Positions 18,053 through 28,201 of a DNA stretch of 64,000 bases are shown here, piece after piece. The notes beneath the pieces are model-generated. The model made no database searches, was not told the DNA's origin, and was given only the letters and a program-made list of their open reading frames with translations. Where the stretch lies: NCBI GenBank assembly GCA_008501735.1, contig QQUF01000049.1, positions 1 to 64,000 on the forward strand. The letters run 5' to 3'. How positions within the stretch are numbered: the stretch's first letter is position 1; every line of letters starts with the position of its first letter. Made by a program: the position numbers and the translations under genes. This stretch comes from Calditrichota bacterium (GTDB taxonomy: Bacteria > CLD3).

Positions 18053-20551
18053 TTAATTTTTTGTTTGTAGGTCTTTCAGCATTGCTTCAAGGAATTGCTT
18101 TGCTGTTTCATCAGAAAGATTTGAAAGTGGAAGTGTCATTAAAACTACTTTGTAAGCTCTTTCAGAATCAGTTGTTCCTTTTACTCTAATCGTACAATGA
18201 GCATTTTTGACTTGTGCTTGTCCAGGTTTATTTATTGGGTCATATTTACCAAAAGGTAAAGTTACCTTTTCTTCTGGCAAAAATGTATAAATTGACTCTG
18301 AGAAAGGAGCTAGGTTTGTAAAAGTATCAATTCCACCTAATGATCTAACTTTTGGAATATTTACTGGTTCGATAAGTGGGCTTCCCAAAATTCTCTTTCC
18401 TCTTAACATTGCTGGGTAACCATAAGAATCGTTACTTGAAGAAGAAGTTAAAAGAGCTGTTGTGTCAGCCATAATTAAATCCGTTGATGGATTTGCATTT
18501 TGGACTCCATAAATATCATAAAGGAAATCACCTTTTGCAAATCTTACTACGTTCGGTCCATTGCTTCCAATAATTTTAGTTGAGCCAAGGAAATTACTTA
18601 AGCCTGAAAATGTATTCCAAGTTACAACTCCCATTCTTCCACCTTGGCGAACATAATCATTGATTGTTCTGTTTGGAAGTCTAATCCAACGTAACTCTTC
18701 AAGGTCTTTATCAGTTAAGACGAGCCTTGACTGAACTTGACTAAAAGATGACTGCAAGCCTGTTTGGTCATCTGCAGAACCTCTTGTTGATTTTGGAATT
18801 CCGTCCTCATCTTGCCAAATAACTCTTGAGAATTTTCCAAGAATTCTTGGTGAAGCAAAATAATATTTTTGAGAGTCAGCAGAAACATTTATAGGTTGTA
18901 GAATATTAAACAAAGTGTGGTGAATCGAAGCTTGAGTAAGAACTACAACTTCATCAACATTCGCAACTCCTTTGTCAAATGAGTCATAAACTGCATCAAT
19001 TTCTTCTTGTGGAAGTGCACTAAAATCGCTTCCGTTTGCAACATTATAAGTTTCATCTACAATTAAAAGGCTTTTTTCTGTAATGTTTTTTACAGAACCA
19101 TCTTGCATTGTTACAGTTGTACTGTAAGTTTCGTCATAGAAATGAGGTCTCACTATCATAAAGCTAAAAGTTGTATCTCTTTCTGCACCACCAGAATCCC
19201 AAACTTTCAAATTAAATGCATACTCAATATTTGGTTTGATTTGAAGTCCTGTTCCAACTTCTCGATTTTGGTCTGAAAATGTGATAGTTCTTGTGACTTC
19301 ACCTGTTTCTAAAACTCCGTCTTGATTTGTATCGTAAGGAAGAACATTACTCTTAAGTTCTACAGCACTTCCGTCATTGTAATTAACTTTGTACTGATAC
19401 TTGTAAGGAGTTCCTTGATAACTAATGTTTGCACCAAGTGGTTCAAACCAATTTGTTGTTGGTTGCCAAGTACTTGAAAGTGAAGCATTTGTTGAATCAA
19501 AGTAAGAATTCCAAGTGAATTTTACAATATTTACTCCACCGTCTTTTGGATTTACATAAGCAGAGTTATCAGGGTAAAATGCTGAATCATTTACAGTTTG
19601 TTTCAATCTAATCACAGGTGCAAAATCTTTATTTACAGTAATATCTTTTGCAATTGTAACATCTGAAACCGCACCACCAAAGTCTCTAACTCTAACTAAA
19701 ATGTCAAGAGTATCAGCATTTTGTCCAGCAGCAATTGGAAGGAGTCCTGCATATTCATCAAGTGAATTTGTGTGGTTTGTTGGGTCATTAGGATTTGGTA
19801 AAGCTTTTTTAATTGCTTCAGAAGCACTAAGACCAAAGTTCAATGTAATTCCTTTAATCGTACTTGACATCCAATCAGACCAACCATCTGTTCCAGTTGT
19901 GTAAACAATGTTATTGTTCGCTGAGTCAACAATTTTAAATTGGTAAGTAAATTCTTTACTTTCAATGTCTCCGTCAGCATCACTTCCAATAATGGAAATT
20001 GATTGAGCTCTTCCCCAAATTGCAACTTCGTCATTAAAATTTTGAGGGAAAGCAACAGTTGCTGTTGGGAAAATATTTTTTCCATTAAAAGAAACACTTG
20101 CACCAGCATCATCAACCATTCCTAAATTGTCGACTGCTTTTACAAAAATAGTGTGTGTCTTGTAGGCAATTGTTCCATCTGAACTATCGCTTACACTTGA
20201 ATTTGCATCAAGTGTAAAAATTGAATCTGTATTTGTAGTCTTAACCCAAAAACCCTCTGTAGCATTTTCGTTATTAGGGTCTGCATCTACTCCTAAGTCA
20301 GCATAACTTAATTTACCAACACGACTTGCAACATAGTAAGATTCAACAAAACCATCAGTGTCAACACCTTTCCAAAAGATATTCACTCGACTTGACGAAG
20401 TTCTAATCGAATCACCAACTGCAAAAGGGGCTAAAGTTATTGTAGTTTCAGGAGGATTATTTGCATTCTTAGTTCCATCTATGGTTCCACAAGAATTGAA
20501 CATTAATGCGGAAACGCTTAGGACAGAAATAATCTTAAAAGTATTTTTCAT
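18053..20551 (-). CDS. Large secreted lipoprotein, last gene of the TonB-receptor operon
   Basis: Signal peptide followed by a lipobox (LMFNSCGTID), then an Asn/Pro linker, so the mature protein should be lipid-anchored in the outer membrane. The first 450 residues are beta-rich, with repeated segments such as VDTDGFVESYYV and GSDADGDIESKEF that look like Ig/fibronectin modules. The C-terminal half is mixed alpha/beta with TLPLSNLSDETAKQF near the end. No enzyme motif is recognised. It sits 23 bp behind the PorV-like gene, and its position in the operon resembles surface lipoproteins that pair with a SusC-like receptor, but it has no SusD helical repeat. Confidence 0.75.
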   Translation of the reverse strand: MKNTFKIISVLSVSALMFNSCGTIDGTKNANNPPETTITLAPFAVGDSIRTSSSRVNIFWKGVDTDGFVESYYVASRVGKLSYADLGVDADPNNENATEGFWVKTTNTDSIFTLDANSSVSDSSDGTIAYKTHTIFVKAVDNLGMVDDAGASVSFNGKNIFPTATVAFPQNFNDEVAIWGRAQSISIIGSDADGDIESKEFTYQFKIVDSANNNIVYTTGTDGWSDWMSSTIKGITLNFGLSASEAIKKALPNPNDPTNHTNSLDEYAGLLPIAAGQNADTLDILVRVRDFGGAVSDVTIAKDITVNKDFAPVIRLKQTVNDSAFYPDNSAYVNPKDGGVNIVKFTWNSYFDSTNASLSSTWQPTTNWFEPLGANISYQGTPYKYQYKVNYNDGSAVELKSNVLPYDTNQDGVLETGEVTRTITFSDQNREVGTGLQIKPNIEYAFNLKVWDSGGAERDTTFSFMIVRPHFYDETYSTTVTMQDGSVKNITEKSLLIVDETYNVANGSDFSALPQEEIDAVYDSFDKGVANVDEVVVLTQASIHHTLFNILQPINVSADSQKYYFASPRILGKFSRVIWQDEDGIPKSTRGSADDQTGLQSSFSQVQSRLVLTDKDLEELRWIRLPNRTINDYVRQGGRMGVVTWNTFSGLSNFLGSTKIIGSNGPNVVRFAKGDFLYDIYGVQNANPSTDLIMADTTALLTSSSSNDSYGYPAMLRGKRILGSPLIEPVNIPKVRSLGGIDTFTNLAPFSESIYTFLPEEKVTLPFGKYDPINKPGQAQVKNAHCTIRVKGTTDSERAYKVVLMTLPLSNLSDETAKQFLEAMLKDLQTKN

Positions 20552-20574
20552 TATCTATAAAATCTCCAAATAAA

Positions 20575-21603
20575 TTAAAACGCAAGTTTTAAAGAAAATC
20601 TGTGTGGTTGTGAAAGTAAACCGTCATTGTTGTCTGCGGTATGAAAATCTCCGAATTGCAAATAAGCATAATCGAAAGCGTAACCGAGTTTACCAACTTG
20701 ATGGTTTACACCAAGCCCAAGAGTAAATCCTTCTTCACCTGCATTGAACTTAAAACCACCTCTCAAAAAAAGTAATTCTTGAAAGTTATATTCTGCACCA
20801 AAAGCTACTCTTTCAGGTCTATCAGAAGGTGATTCCAACTGAACACTAAAAGCGATATCTTGCCCTTCAAGGTTCATTCCAAACATTTCGCTTGCTGTTG
20901 CAGCTAATGCAAATTGGAATGTACTTGGTTGCGGAGCTTCACCATATTCTGTATTTTCGGCAGGTTGACCACCAGCTTGTGCTTTGGTTTGGTCAGTGTA
21001 AGTTCCGTCGAACCTCGTATCAGGTCCAATATTTTTCACTGCAATTCCAAGGGTCAAACCTCTAAAGTCAGTTCTGTAACGAACTCCTAAATCAGCAGAA
21101 AATGCAGATTGGTCTTCATCAGCAAAATCATTTCTCAAATACTTAAATGTAAAACCGTAAGAGAAATTATCGATAATTGCTTGTGCAAAAGAAATTCCAA
21201 TTGTCATTTCGGAAGCTGTAAAAGTTTCACCTGTTTTTCCGTCAACAGTGATTATTTCCATTTCATCTGTTTTCAGAAAGTCAACATTGACTCCGATAGA
21301 ACCGAAACCTAAATTCCGTCCGTAAGCAATTGTGTGATAACTAATATCAGCAGGCATATTAATTCTACTAATCAAAAGTTGCCCTTGACCTCGTGGAATC
21401 TTAACTAAACCGGCAGGATTCCAATAAACTGAAGAAACATCAGTTGCAAGTGCAACGTATGCATCTCCCATTGCAGTTCCTCTAACACCTTTACTAATCT
21501 TTTGAGTCTGAAAAGAAGACTGTCCGATTTTATCAGCTCCGAAAGCCATTGAGGCGGAAAGTGTAATTACTCCGAGCGATAGTAAGAGTTTTGCGTATTT
21601 CAT
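20575..21603 (-). CDS. PorV/PorQ family outer-membrane beta-barrel
   Basis: Signal peptide, then KGVRGTAMGDAYVALATDVS and VYWNPAGL, the diagnostic N-terminus of the PorV/PorQ (UPF0164) family of FadL-like 14-strand barrels. It ends in KLAF with a terminal Phe, as expected for BAM-inserted barrels. In T9SS, PorV shuttles cargo from the translocon to the attachment complex. Its position between a T9SS-type cargo gene and a lipoprotein gene suggests a dedicated family member, though genomes usually carry many paralogues and this one may not be PorV itself. RBS is TAGGAGAC. Confidence 0.88.
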   Translation of the reverse strand: MKYAKLLLSLGVITLSASMAFGADKIGQSSFQTQKISKGVRGTAMGDAYVALATDVSSVYWNPAGLVKIPRGQGQLLISRINMPADISYHTIAYGRNLGFGSIGVNVDFLKTDEMEIITVDGKTGETFTASEMTIGISFAQAIIDNFSYGFTFKYLRNDFADEDQSAFSADLGVRYRTDFRGLTLGIAVKNIGPDTRFDGTYTDQTKAQAGGQPAENTEYGEAPQPSTFQFALAATASEMFGMNLEGQDIAFSVQLESPSDRPERVAFGAEYNFQELLFLRGGFKFNAGEEGFTLGLGVNHQVGKLGYAFDYAYLQFGDFHTADNNDGLLSQPHRFSLKLAF

Positions 21604-21618
21604 AGTTTTGTCTCCTAC

Positions 21619-24291
21619 CTATTTAACAACAACAAATTTATTAATTTGAGTAGAGCCATCTGTAGTTTCAACCTTGTAAATATAAATACCAGCTGCAACT
21701 TCAGGTGTTCCACTTCCACCTTTACGTAAATCCCATCTAACAAGCGAATCAGAACCATTATTGCTAAGAGTGATTATTTTCTCTCCAGCAAGTGTAAAGA
21801 TTGTGATTTTTGCTTCAATCGGAACATTATTAAAACTTAACCATCTTGGAGCAACGCCTGAAAAAGTACTAATATCTTGATTAGCCTCTCTGCTATTACT
21901 TCCGATGTAAGGATTTGGGGCAACATAAACATCACCGTTAAATGCATTTGGTTTAGAACCTACGGGCTCTGTAACTCTTACACTTTTCAAATTTCCTCTT
22001 GAAGTTTCAAGAACTCCAATAACATCGTCTGCTCCACCGATTCCGTCTGCATTGTCTCCGTTGTCAAAGGCTGTTACAACGTATTGGTAACTTTTACCAA
22101 GTGCTAAACCTTTGTCAAGGAACTTGTAAGAGAAACCATTCTCATCAGCAATTGGATTGTTATTTTCGTCCAAACCAACTGTCAAGAATTCACCTCTTGG
22201 CAATCCTAAATCGAGATTTACTCCATTAGCAGGAATATCAAATTGTTGAAGTAAAGTATAGGTCAAACCACCATTTTCAGTTCTCCAAACTTTATAACCT
22301 TCAAAATCAGCTCTTCTGCTTGTCCCTGGATTGTAAGGTGAATCTTCGTCTTGAATCCATTTGTCAAAAGTCTGAGTTTCAGCATTGCTATCCCAAGAAA
22401 TCTCTACTTCAGTAGCAGAAGTTGGGTTTACAGCAAAAGAAGGAGCAATCGGTGTAGAAGGACCTTTTAAATCAGAATCAAATTGTTGTTTTGATTGTCT
22501 TGCGTTCACAACAATCTCTTCTTCATTAATACCATTTACAAGAGCGATTGATACTTTTTGAACTTGTCCAGGAACCATATCTCCAATTGGACCAAAAGCA
22601 ATAAGGAATCTCCAATCGCTTTGATTTTTTTGGTCTTGAGAATTTAGAGGGCTAGACATCATATCGTATTTTTCGCTGTTATTTTCTGGGTCTCCACCAC
22701 CAAGTCTTGAGAAGTTTCTATAAGTAATGTTAAGGTCTGTAGATTTTGCAGGGTCTGGGAAAAGTACTTTTCCACCAAAAACTTCACTCGAAAGTAAACC
22801 ACCATCACTTCCATCATTTCCACCGATAGCAATGGATTCTTCAGGAAGATAGTAAGTAATATCGTTTTCAGAACAAGCTACTCCTTCTTGTGAAATGTGA
22901 CAAACATCGTAATCAAAAAACATACAAACGTAAGTACTTTTGATTGTTGCTTCACCAACATTTCTGAACTCAAAATCCATAATCATAAAGTCATCAGCAA
23001 AAGACTCCTCAAAAGTTTGGATCTTCTGGGTTACCAAAATTCCCATTGGAGTGTAGCCATCGCCATCTTGGTTTTGGACTTCTGTTTCAATAGTATCTAC
23101 ATACCCAACAAAAAATTCTTTAGTTGCACGAGCACTGTGGTCTTCATCTAAAACACCATCACCATCATCATCAAAACAAAGAAGAGGTTGCGGTTTAGAA
23201 GGCTGAAGCGGGTCATTTTTTGCGAAGTAAGCTACAGCAGTGTAGTAATCAAAAAGTTCATCTCTATTACAAGCAAGTGAATCGCCATCAAAATCAGGAT
23301 CATCAGAGTCATAAAGTCCGTCAAAGTCATCATCAATTAAATTGGAACCTTTGTCTCCAAATGGATCTTCATCAATAAATGGCTCAGGGTCATAATCAAA
23401 AACTAAATCTCCATTAGTATCGCCTGGAAAATGAAGTATCTCATTCCCACTAACAACATCATTATGTGAAGTAGTTAAGCCTTTAATATTACTTAATTGT
23501 TCTTTATCAACTCTATTCGCACATTGTGGATAGGCAAGGATAAGGTCATTTAAATCCTTAACTCCATTTCCGTCTAAATCGTCAACTGCAAGCATCATAT
23601 CTTTCGTTACAACTCCAACAGTAGCATCACAACCAACGTCTTCATCAATAATTCCGTCGCCGTCATCATCTTTGGAGTTCCAGATTTCTTCATCAATTTT
23701 TCCGTCACCATCATCGTCAAGTCCAGGAACACCATCATAGTCAGAAGATGCTTCTCCGTTATTATCCCAATCATTCTCTGGTTTTAATGCCCAATCACCA
23801 TCTTCATCATTTCCCTTAGGAAATTTCGCTTTAGATGTTTCAGACCAAGTTGCAAGTCTTCCAAATTCAGCAGTTCCGTCATCTCCGTCAACTGTCGTAG
23901 AAACAATTTTTTGCCCATTTACGAATCCACCGACCCAAATTCCTGCTGTGAATAAAAATTCAGTTCCAGAAAGAATTGGATATTCAAGACGTGGAAGCCA
24001 ACCATTAAATTTTGTATATTGGTCATTTAAATCTGGTCTATCATCTCTGTCAAAAGACCATTTCCCATCATTATCAACGATGAGTCCTTGTAAACCACCT
24101 TCTACTCTTGCGAGGTCTTGACCGACATTAAATTCTGTTCCTGCAATTCCCGCAACTTTGCGACGAGGACCTTTTTGTTTGCTTTGAACCGTAATTGCAT
24201 CTGCAATATGAGGCAAAGCAACTACAAAACAAGTCCCATAAACAGCAGGGAGAAGAATTTTTGAAGTTGATTTTAGAAATTTATTTATCAT
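21619..24291 (-). CDS. Secreted protein with acidic DDDGDG repeats and C-terminal sorting domain
   Basis: An 890-residue exported protein. Between about residues 190 and 385 it has several thrombospondin-3/EF-like acidic loops (LDDDGDGKIDEE, DDDGDGIIDED, FDDDGDGVLDED), expected to bind calcium. A fibronectin III-like domain lies around residues 620-740. The last 90 residues resemble a T9SS C-terminal domain (APNPYIGSN, KITIFTLAGEKI, AAGIYIYKVE, KFVVVK) with NPY in place of the usual PNPFNP. The RBS is TGGAGAAAATAA. It follows the TonB receptor by 28 bp, and both proteins carry the same acidic repeat, so they may interact. Confidence 0.85.
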   Translation of the reverse strand: MINKFLKSTSKILLPAVYGTCFVVALPHIADAITVQSKQKGPRRKVAGIAGTEFNVGQDLARVEGGLQGLIVDNDGKWSFDRDDRPDLNDQYTKFNGWLPRLEYPILSGTEFLFTAGIWVGGFVNGQKIVSTTVDGDDGTAEFGRLATWSETSKAKFPKGNDEDGDWALKPENDWDNNGEASSDYDGVPGLDDDGDGKIDEEIWNSKDDDGDGIIDEDVGCDATVGVVTKDMMLAVDDLDGNGVKDLNDLILAYPQCANRVDKEQLSNIKGLTTSHNDVVSGNEILHFPGDTNGDLVFDYDPEPFIDEDPFGDKGSNLIDDDFDGLYDSDDPDFDGDSLACNRDELFDYYTAVAYFAKNDPLQPSKPQPLLCFDDDGDGVLDEDHSARATKEFFVGYVDTIETEVQNQDGDGYTPMGILVTQKIQTFEESFADDFMIMDFEFRNVGEATIKSTYVCMFFDYDVCHISQEGVACSENDITYYLPEESIAIGGNDGSDGGLLSSEVFGGKVLFPDPAKSTDLNITYRNFSRLGGGDPENNSEKYDMMSSPLNSQDQKNQSDWRFLIAFGPIGDMVPGQVQKVSIALVNGINEEEIVVNARQSKQQFDSDLKGPSTPIAPSFAVNPTSATEVEISWDSNAETQTFDKWIQDEDSPYNPGTSRRADFEGYKVWRTENGGLTYTLLQQFDIPANGVNLDLGLPRGEFLTVGLDENNNPIADENGFSYKFLDKGLALGKSYQYVVTAFDNGDNADGIGGADDVIGVLETSRGNLKSVRVTEPVGSKPNAFNGDVYVAPNPYIGSNSREANQDISTFSGVAPRWLSFNNVPIEAKITIFTLAGEKIITLSNNGSDSLVRWDLRKGGSGTPEVAAGIYIYKVETTDGSTQINKFVVVK

Positions 24292-24319
24292 TTATTTTCT
24301 CCAGTTTTTGTTTCTCTTT

Positions 24320-27300
24320 TTAGAAAGTTACGCCAATTCCAAATCGGTAATTTCGACCTATTGCAAAAGCATTTGCATTCGGAGTGCTAATGTTAGAACT
24401 TCCATAATCTTGGTCGCTAGAATTATTACTGTAACCAACTTTACCAGTGAATGGGTCAATTATTGTTCCAATATCATCAACATCTGACCTAATTCCATCT
24501 CTATCAAGTAAGTTTCTAATCTCAAAACTCAAGACGTAATTAAGTTTCATCCAAGAAAACCTTTTGTTTGCAGCAAAGTCAACATCTGTTGTCCAAGGAG
24601 CTCTCTCACCATAACGATTTGAAGCGTCAATGTTTTGTTGAGCATTTTCTTTGGTATAAGGAAGTCCGCTAAGAATAGATGTGAAAAGATTAAATCTTGT
24701 ATTTGCGAAAGGATGAATTCCACCCCATTCTGGTCCTTCACCTTTTCTTAAAGAATAACTTAAACTGATATTAAATTGATGTCTTCTATCCCAAGGTACA
24801 GGAAATTCTTTTCCTTGAACTCCAGCAGTAGCATCATCAGTTGATTCGTTAGTATCAGCATTTTTTGCAGTTACCCAGCCAAGTGCATAATTAACATCAA
24901 AGTCAATACGGTTAAAAGTTGAAACGAGGTCAAGTTCAACCCCTTTTGAAGTTCCATAATCAGCATTAACATAACGAGTTACTCTTCTTCCTTCGACCAA
25001 ACTTGTAGAAGTTGAGAAAACATCTCTTTGGTCTTGGTAGTAACCTCTTAAGTTAAATTTAACATTGTCAGTCAAAATATGCTCAACACCGAAATCATAA
25101 GCAACAGTGTGTTGTGGTTTTAGAGCAGGATTTCCTACGTCAGGGTTTCCACCAGCAAGAGCAATTTCTGTTCTTGTAAACATTGTTGAATAATCAGGTC
25201 TTTGGTAAAAATGTCCGTAAGAGAAACTGAATTTATCTTTTGCAGTTACAGGGAAAGAAATTGAAAGTCTTGGCAAAGCTCTGAATTGATGCCTAGATGG
25301 CAACTCGCCAACTGCATTATCTCTTCGAGGATCATACTGTCCATTAACTTGTATGTAAGTTTCAGATTGAGTGTATTTATCATCAACTGTGTAAAGCTCT
25401 AATCTTCCACCAGCTCTTACAACAACATTTCCAAACTCCATTACATCTTGGAGGTAAAGAGCTGCTGTTGAAGGATTTGCATCAAATTCGTCATTGAAAG
25501 TTCCATCTGGGTCAGTAATTGACTCATAAAGAGTTTCATTAAATGAGAGTTTATATTTTTGGAATTCGACACCAAGTTTTGCTTCGTGATTTTTATTCAA
25601 TTGACTTTTGATAGAAAATTTAAAATCAAAAGTTTGAGATTTAATATATTGTGAAAACCCGATTAGAAGCGAAGAAGTTCCGCTTCCCTCACCACCGTAC
25701 CAATAACCTCTGTAAGGATTTAAATCTCCAGCAAAACGTGAAGATTCATTGCCAGGATTGTTTCTATCCCAAATTCCGTCGTTGTCTTGATCTGTAAATG
25801 GTTCGTAATCAAAATATCCATTTGCATTTACATCAGTAAAGACATCACCAGGTTCACCTGCATCATATCTTCCATTTCCGTTTAAATCTTCGAAAGTGAG
25901 TTTCCCGTCGCCATTTGTATCTTGGTAAGTCTCAGAACTGTTTGACTGGTCTCCATTAAAGTCCATAAATGGTTCAGCAAGTTCACCAAAAAGTGATTCA
26001 CCATAAATATCAGGATTTGCACCTCTTGTTCTTTTGTTAACTGTATAATTAAAAGAAAGATTCATAAAAGTACTTGCACTGAATGCGTGAGATAACTCAA
26101 CCCCAGAAGTATGAAGCGTACTGATTCTTCTTCTAACCTGGTCAGGCCCAACCCAGTTTTCAAGATAAATATCTTCATCAATGAGTCCGTCGCCATCATC
26201 GTCAATTGCATTTAATTCTTCTTCGTCAATGAGTCCGTCACCGTCGTCGTCAATTCTTTGGTTTGAAGTAGCATATCTTCTACTACCATTTCCTTTGTCG
26301 TAAACTAAAGTTCTGTCAAAAACAGAAAGATCTTCATCAATCCTTCCGTCGCCGTCGTCATCTTCATCATTTAAAATTTCTTCATCAATAAGTCCATCAC
26401 CGTCGTCGTCAAGACCATTACTAAATTTTGGATAAGAAATATCTTCATCAACTTGCCCATCTTTATCGTCATCAAGACCGTTTAAAATCTCTTCATCAAT
26501 TTGTCCATCACCATCGTTATCAACTCCGTCACCATTTCCTGCGATGTATTCACCAGCACTTGCAGTTTCATCAATTACATCATAAAGTGTCTTTGTCTGA
26601 TTAAAAGATGTTTCGTGGTTTCTTTGAGTTGAGTATTTGTAAGTACCTTTGACATAGGTCTTAGGTGTGATTTGATATTTTAAGTTTGCTGTTGTATTGT
26701 AACGAGCTTCTGGAACATTCCAGTCTTTAAAAACCCCAAAAGCATCCCAGTTAATTCTATCACTTGTATTGTATCTTCTGTTTGTAGCAAAATCGTCAAA
26801 AGTTGCATTTCCTTGAAGGAAAAATGATACCTTTCCTTTAAGTGCATCAAGTCCCAACATTGGTAACAAATAATTACTAATTGGTTCAGGTCCACTTAAA
26901 GTTCCATCGTATTGCTCAAATCCTCTTACAGATTCAGGTTTGTAAAAACCAACATCGTCTCTCTTATGGTTTATACTTCCGTTGTATTCTTGAACGCTAC
27001 CACTTTTAGTAACTGTTCTTACGATACCTGAAGAGTAAAATCCGTATTCAGGCTCAAAACCACTTGTGATAACTTGAGTTTCCTCAATCGCAGAAGTTCC
27101 AACTTGACCTTCATTTAAATTGAAAATTGGATTTCCAACGTCAGCACCATCAACAAGAACCAAAACTTGCCCGCTTCTTCCACCACGAATGTGAAGAGTG
27201 TTTCCACTACCAACGACTCCAGCTTGTTGACCAATTAATTGGTCAATATTATCAACGATTGCACTACCTAAGTCAAGTTCAATTGATTGAGTGGTTTTGT

Positions 27301-27697
27301 TTCCGTCAATACTAACCTTACCATCTTCTTGAGCTGCAGTAATGATAACTTCATCAGCAGTAAGCCCCTCTTCTTGTAAGTTAAAATTGATTTCTGTTGT
27401 TTGATTAGTTTTGACTTGAACGTCAACAATCTTACCAGTTTGGTATCCCAAATATTCGGAAACCAAATTGTAAGTACCAGTCGGAACATTTGAGATAAAG
27501 TAAAAACCTTCAATGTCCGTTTGTGCACCAAATACTGAACCTTCAATCAGCACAGATGCTCCTATTAAACCTTCACCCGTAACTTTATCCTTTACGTAAC
27601 CAGAAATTTTACCCGATTGGGCAAAAACACTGCTCGCTACAAAAAAGATAGAGGCGAAGAATCCGAATGACCAACTTAATAACTTTTGGTTTTTCAT
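24320..27697 (-). CDS. TonB-dependent receptor with tandem DDDGDG calcium-type repeats
   Basis: Signal peptide, then a carboxypeptidase-regulatory-like beta-sandwich (residues 30-115, GKISGYVKDKVTGEGLIGAS), a plug domain (about 125-240, LHIRGGRSGQVLVLVDGADV) and a C-terminal barrel ending GIGVTF. This is a SusC-like outer-membrane transporter energised by TonB. Unusually, residues 389-509 hold six tandem DDDGDGxIDEE loops, and residues 575-640 hold further EF/dockerin-like loops (DTNGDGKLTFEDLNGNG), probably forming a large extracellular calcium-binding excursion. It heads the operon, with an excellent GGAGG site and a TTG/TACCTTTG promoter. The substrate is unknown, and no SusD follows. Confidence 0.92.
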   Translation of the reverse strand: MKNQKLLSWSFGFFASIFFVASSVFAQSGKISGYVKDKVTGEGLIGASVLIEGSVFGAQTDIEGFYFISNVPTGTYNLVSEYLGYQTGKIVDVQVKTNQTTEINFNLQEEGLTADEVIITAAQEDGKVSIDGNKTTQSIELDLGSAIVDNIDQLIGQQAGVVGSGNTLHIRGGRSGQVLVLVDGADVGNPIFNLNEGQVGTSAIEETQVITSGFEPEYGFYSSGIVRTVTKSGSVQEYNGSINHKRDDVGFYKPESVRGFEQYDGTLSGPEPISNYLLPMLGLDALKGKVSFFLQGNATFDDFATNRRYNTSDRINWDAFGVFKDWNVPEARYNTTANLKYQITPKTYVKGTYKYSTQRNHETSFNQTKTLYDVIDETASAGEYIAGNGDGVDNDGDGQIDEEILNGLDDDKDGQVDEDISYPKFSNGLDDDGDGLIDEEILNDEDDDGDGRIDEDLSVFDRTLVYDKGNGSRRYATSNQRIDDDGDGLIDEEELNAIDDDGDGLIDEDIYLENWVGPDQVRRRISTLHTSGVELSHAFSASTFMNLSFNYTVNKRTRGANPDIYGESLFGELAEPFMDFNGDQSNSSETYQDTNGDGKLTFEDLNGNGRYDAGEPGDVFTDVNANGYFDYEPFTDQDNDGIWDRNNPGNESSRFAGDLNPYRGYWYGGEGSGTSSLLIGFSQYIKSQTFDFKFSIKSQLNKNHEAKLGVEFQKYKLSFNETLYESITDPDGTFNDEFDANPSTAALYLQDVMEFGNVVVRAGGRLELYTVDDKYTQSETYIQVNGQYDPRRDNAVGELPSRHQFRALPRLSISFPVTAKDKFSFSYGHFYQRPDYSTMFTRTEIALAGGNPDVGNPALKPQHTVAYDFGVEHILTDNVKFNLRGYYQDQRDVFSTSTSLVEGRRVTRYVNADYGTSKGVELDLVSTFNRIDFDVNYALGWVTAKNADTNESTDDATAGVQGKEFPVPWDRRHQFNISLSYSLRKGEGPEWGGIHPFANTRFNLFTSILSGLPYTKENAQQNIDASNRYGERAPWTTDVDFAANKRFSWMKLNYVLSFEIRNLLDRDGIRSDVDDIGTIIDPFTGKVGYSNNSSDQDYGSSNISTPNANAFAIGRNYRFGIGVTF

Positions 27698-27788
27698 GAA
27701 TTCCTCCAGAGAATTTTTATAAAAACTTTAAACAAAATTAATAACACTTAGAAACATTTAAATTTAGCACCCGTAAAAACGCATCTCG

Positions 27789-27820
27789 CAAAGGTAAGGC
27801 AAAATAAAAGTTTTGTCAAC
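27789..27820 (-). promoter_or_regulatory. Bacteroidetes-type promoter of the TonB-receptor operon
   Basis: On the minus strand, TTG is followed after 20 bases by TACCTTTG, an exact match to TAnnTTTG. This implies a 5' leader of roughly 85 bases. Confidence 0.6.
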
Positions 27821-27889
27821 AAGTTTGCAGTAGGCATTTAAAGCACGTTTTTACTGATTATTGAAACTTTATGTAACCGTAAGTTAATA

Positions 27890-27925
27890 ATCTTGTAACC
27901 TAACCAAAAAATCTTGTAACCTAAC
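27890..27925. repeat. Tandem CTTGTAACCTAA motif upstream of the TonB-receptor operon
   Basis: ATCTTGTAACCTAAC occurs twice at a 21-bp period, that is two helical turns apart, and is followed by the small palindrome CTCAAGTTGAG. The core recurs at 43008 upstream of another secretome gene. The 500-bp gap 27698-28201 holds this motif and the promoter above, and I see no gene in it. Confidence 0.5.
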
Positions 27926-28201
27926 TCAAGTTGAGCTACATCACACATTTTTTCGCTATAGATTGTTCAATCAATGTGCCAAGAAAAACTTAAATAATGA
28001 TTTTAATTTTAAAATTTTTCAAATCAACTTTTAACTGCGATTAAAAAAATACACTACATATTGAGTGAGCTATCAAAAATCAATCCTAAATAAATGATAA
28101 AAAGTAATTTTTTCGTTTAAAATCGTACTCCAATTTTTTACATTCAAATCCAACTAAATTTTTACAAATTTACACATTTTATCTTAAGGGAAACCAAAGG
28201 A

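Noticed and set aside
26170-26530. Regularly spaced repeats that could look like a CRISPR array
   Set aside because: They are in frame inside the TonB receptor and encode DDDGDGxIDEE loops; spacers are not unique and no cas genes are present.
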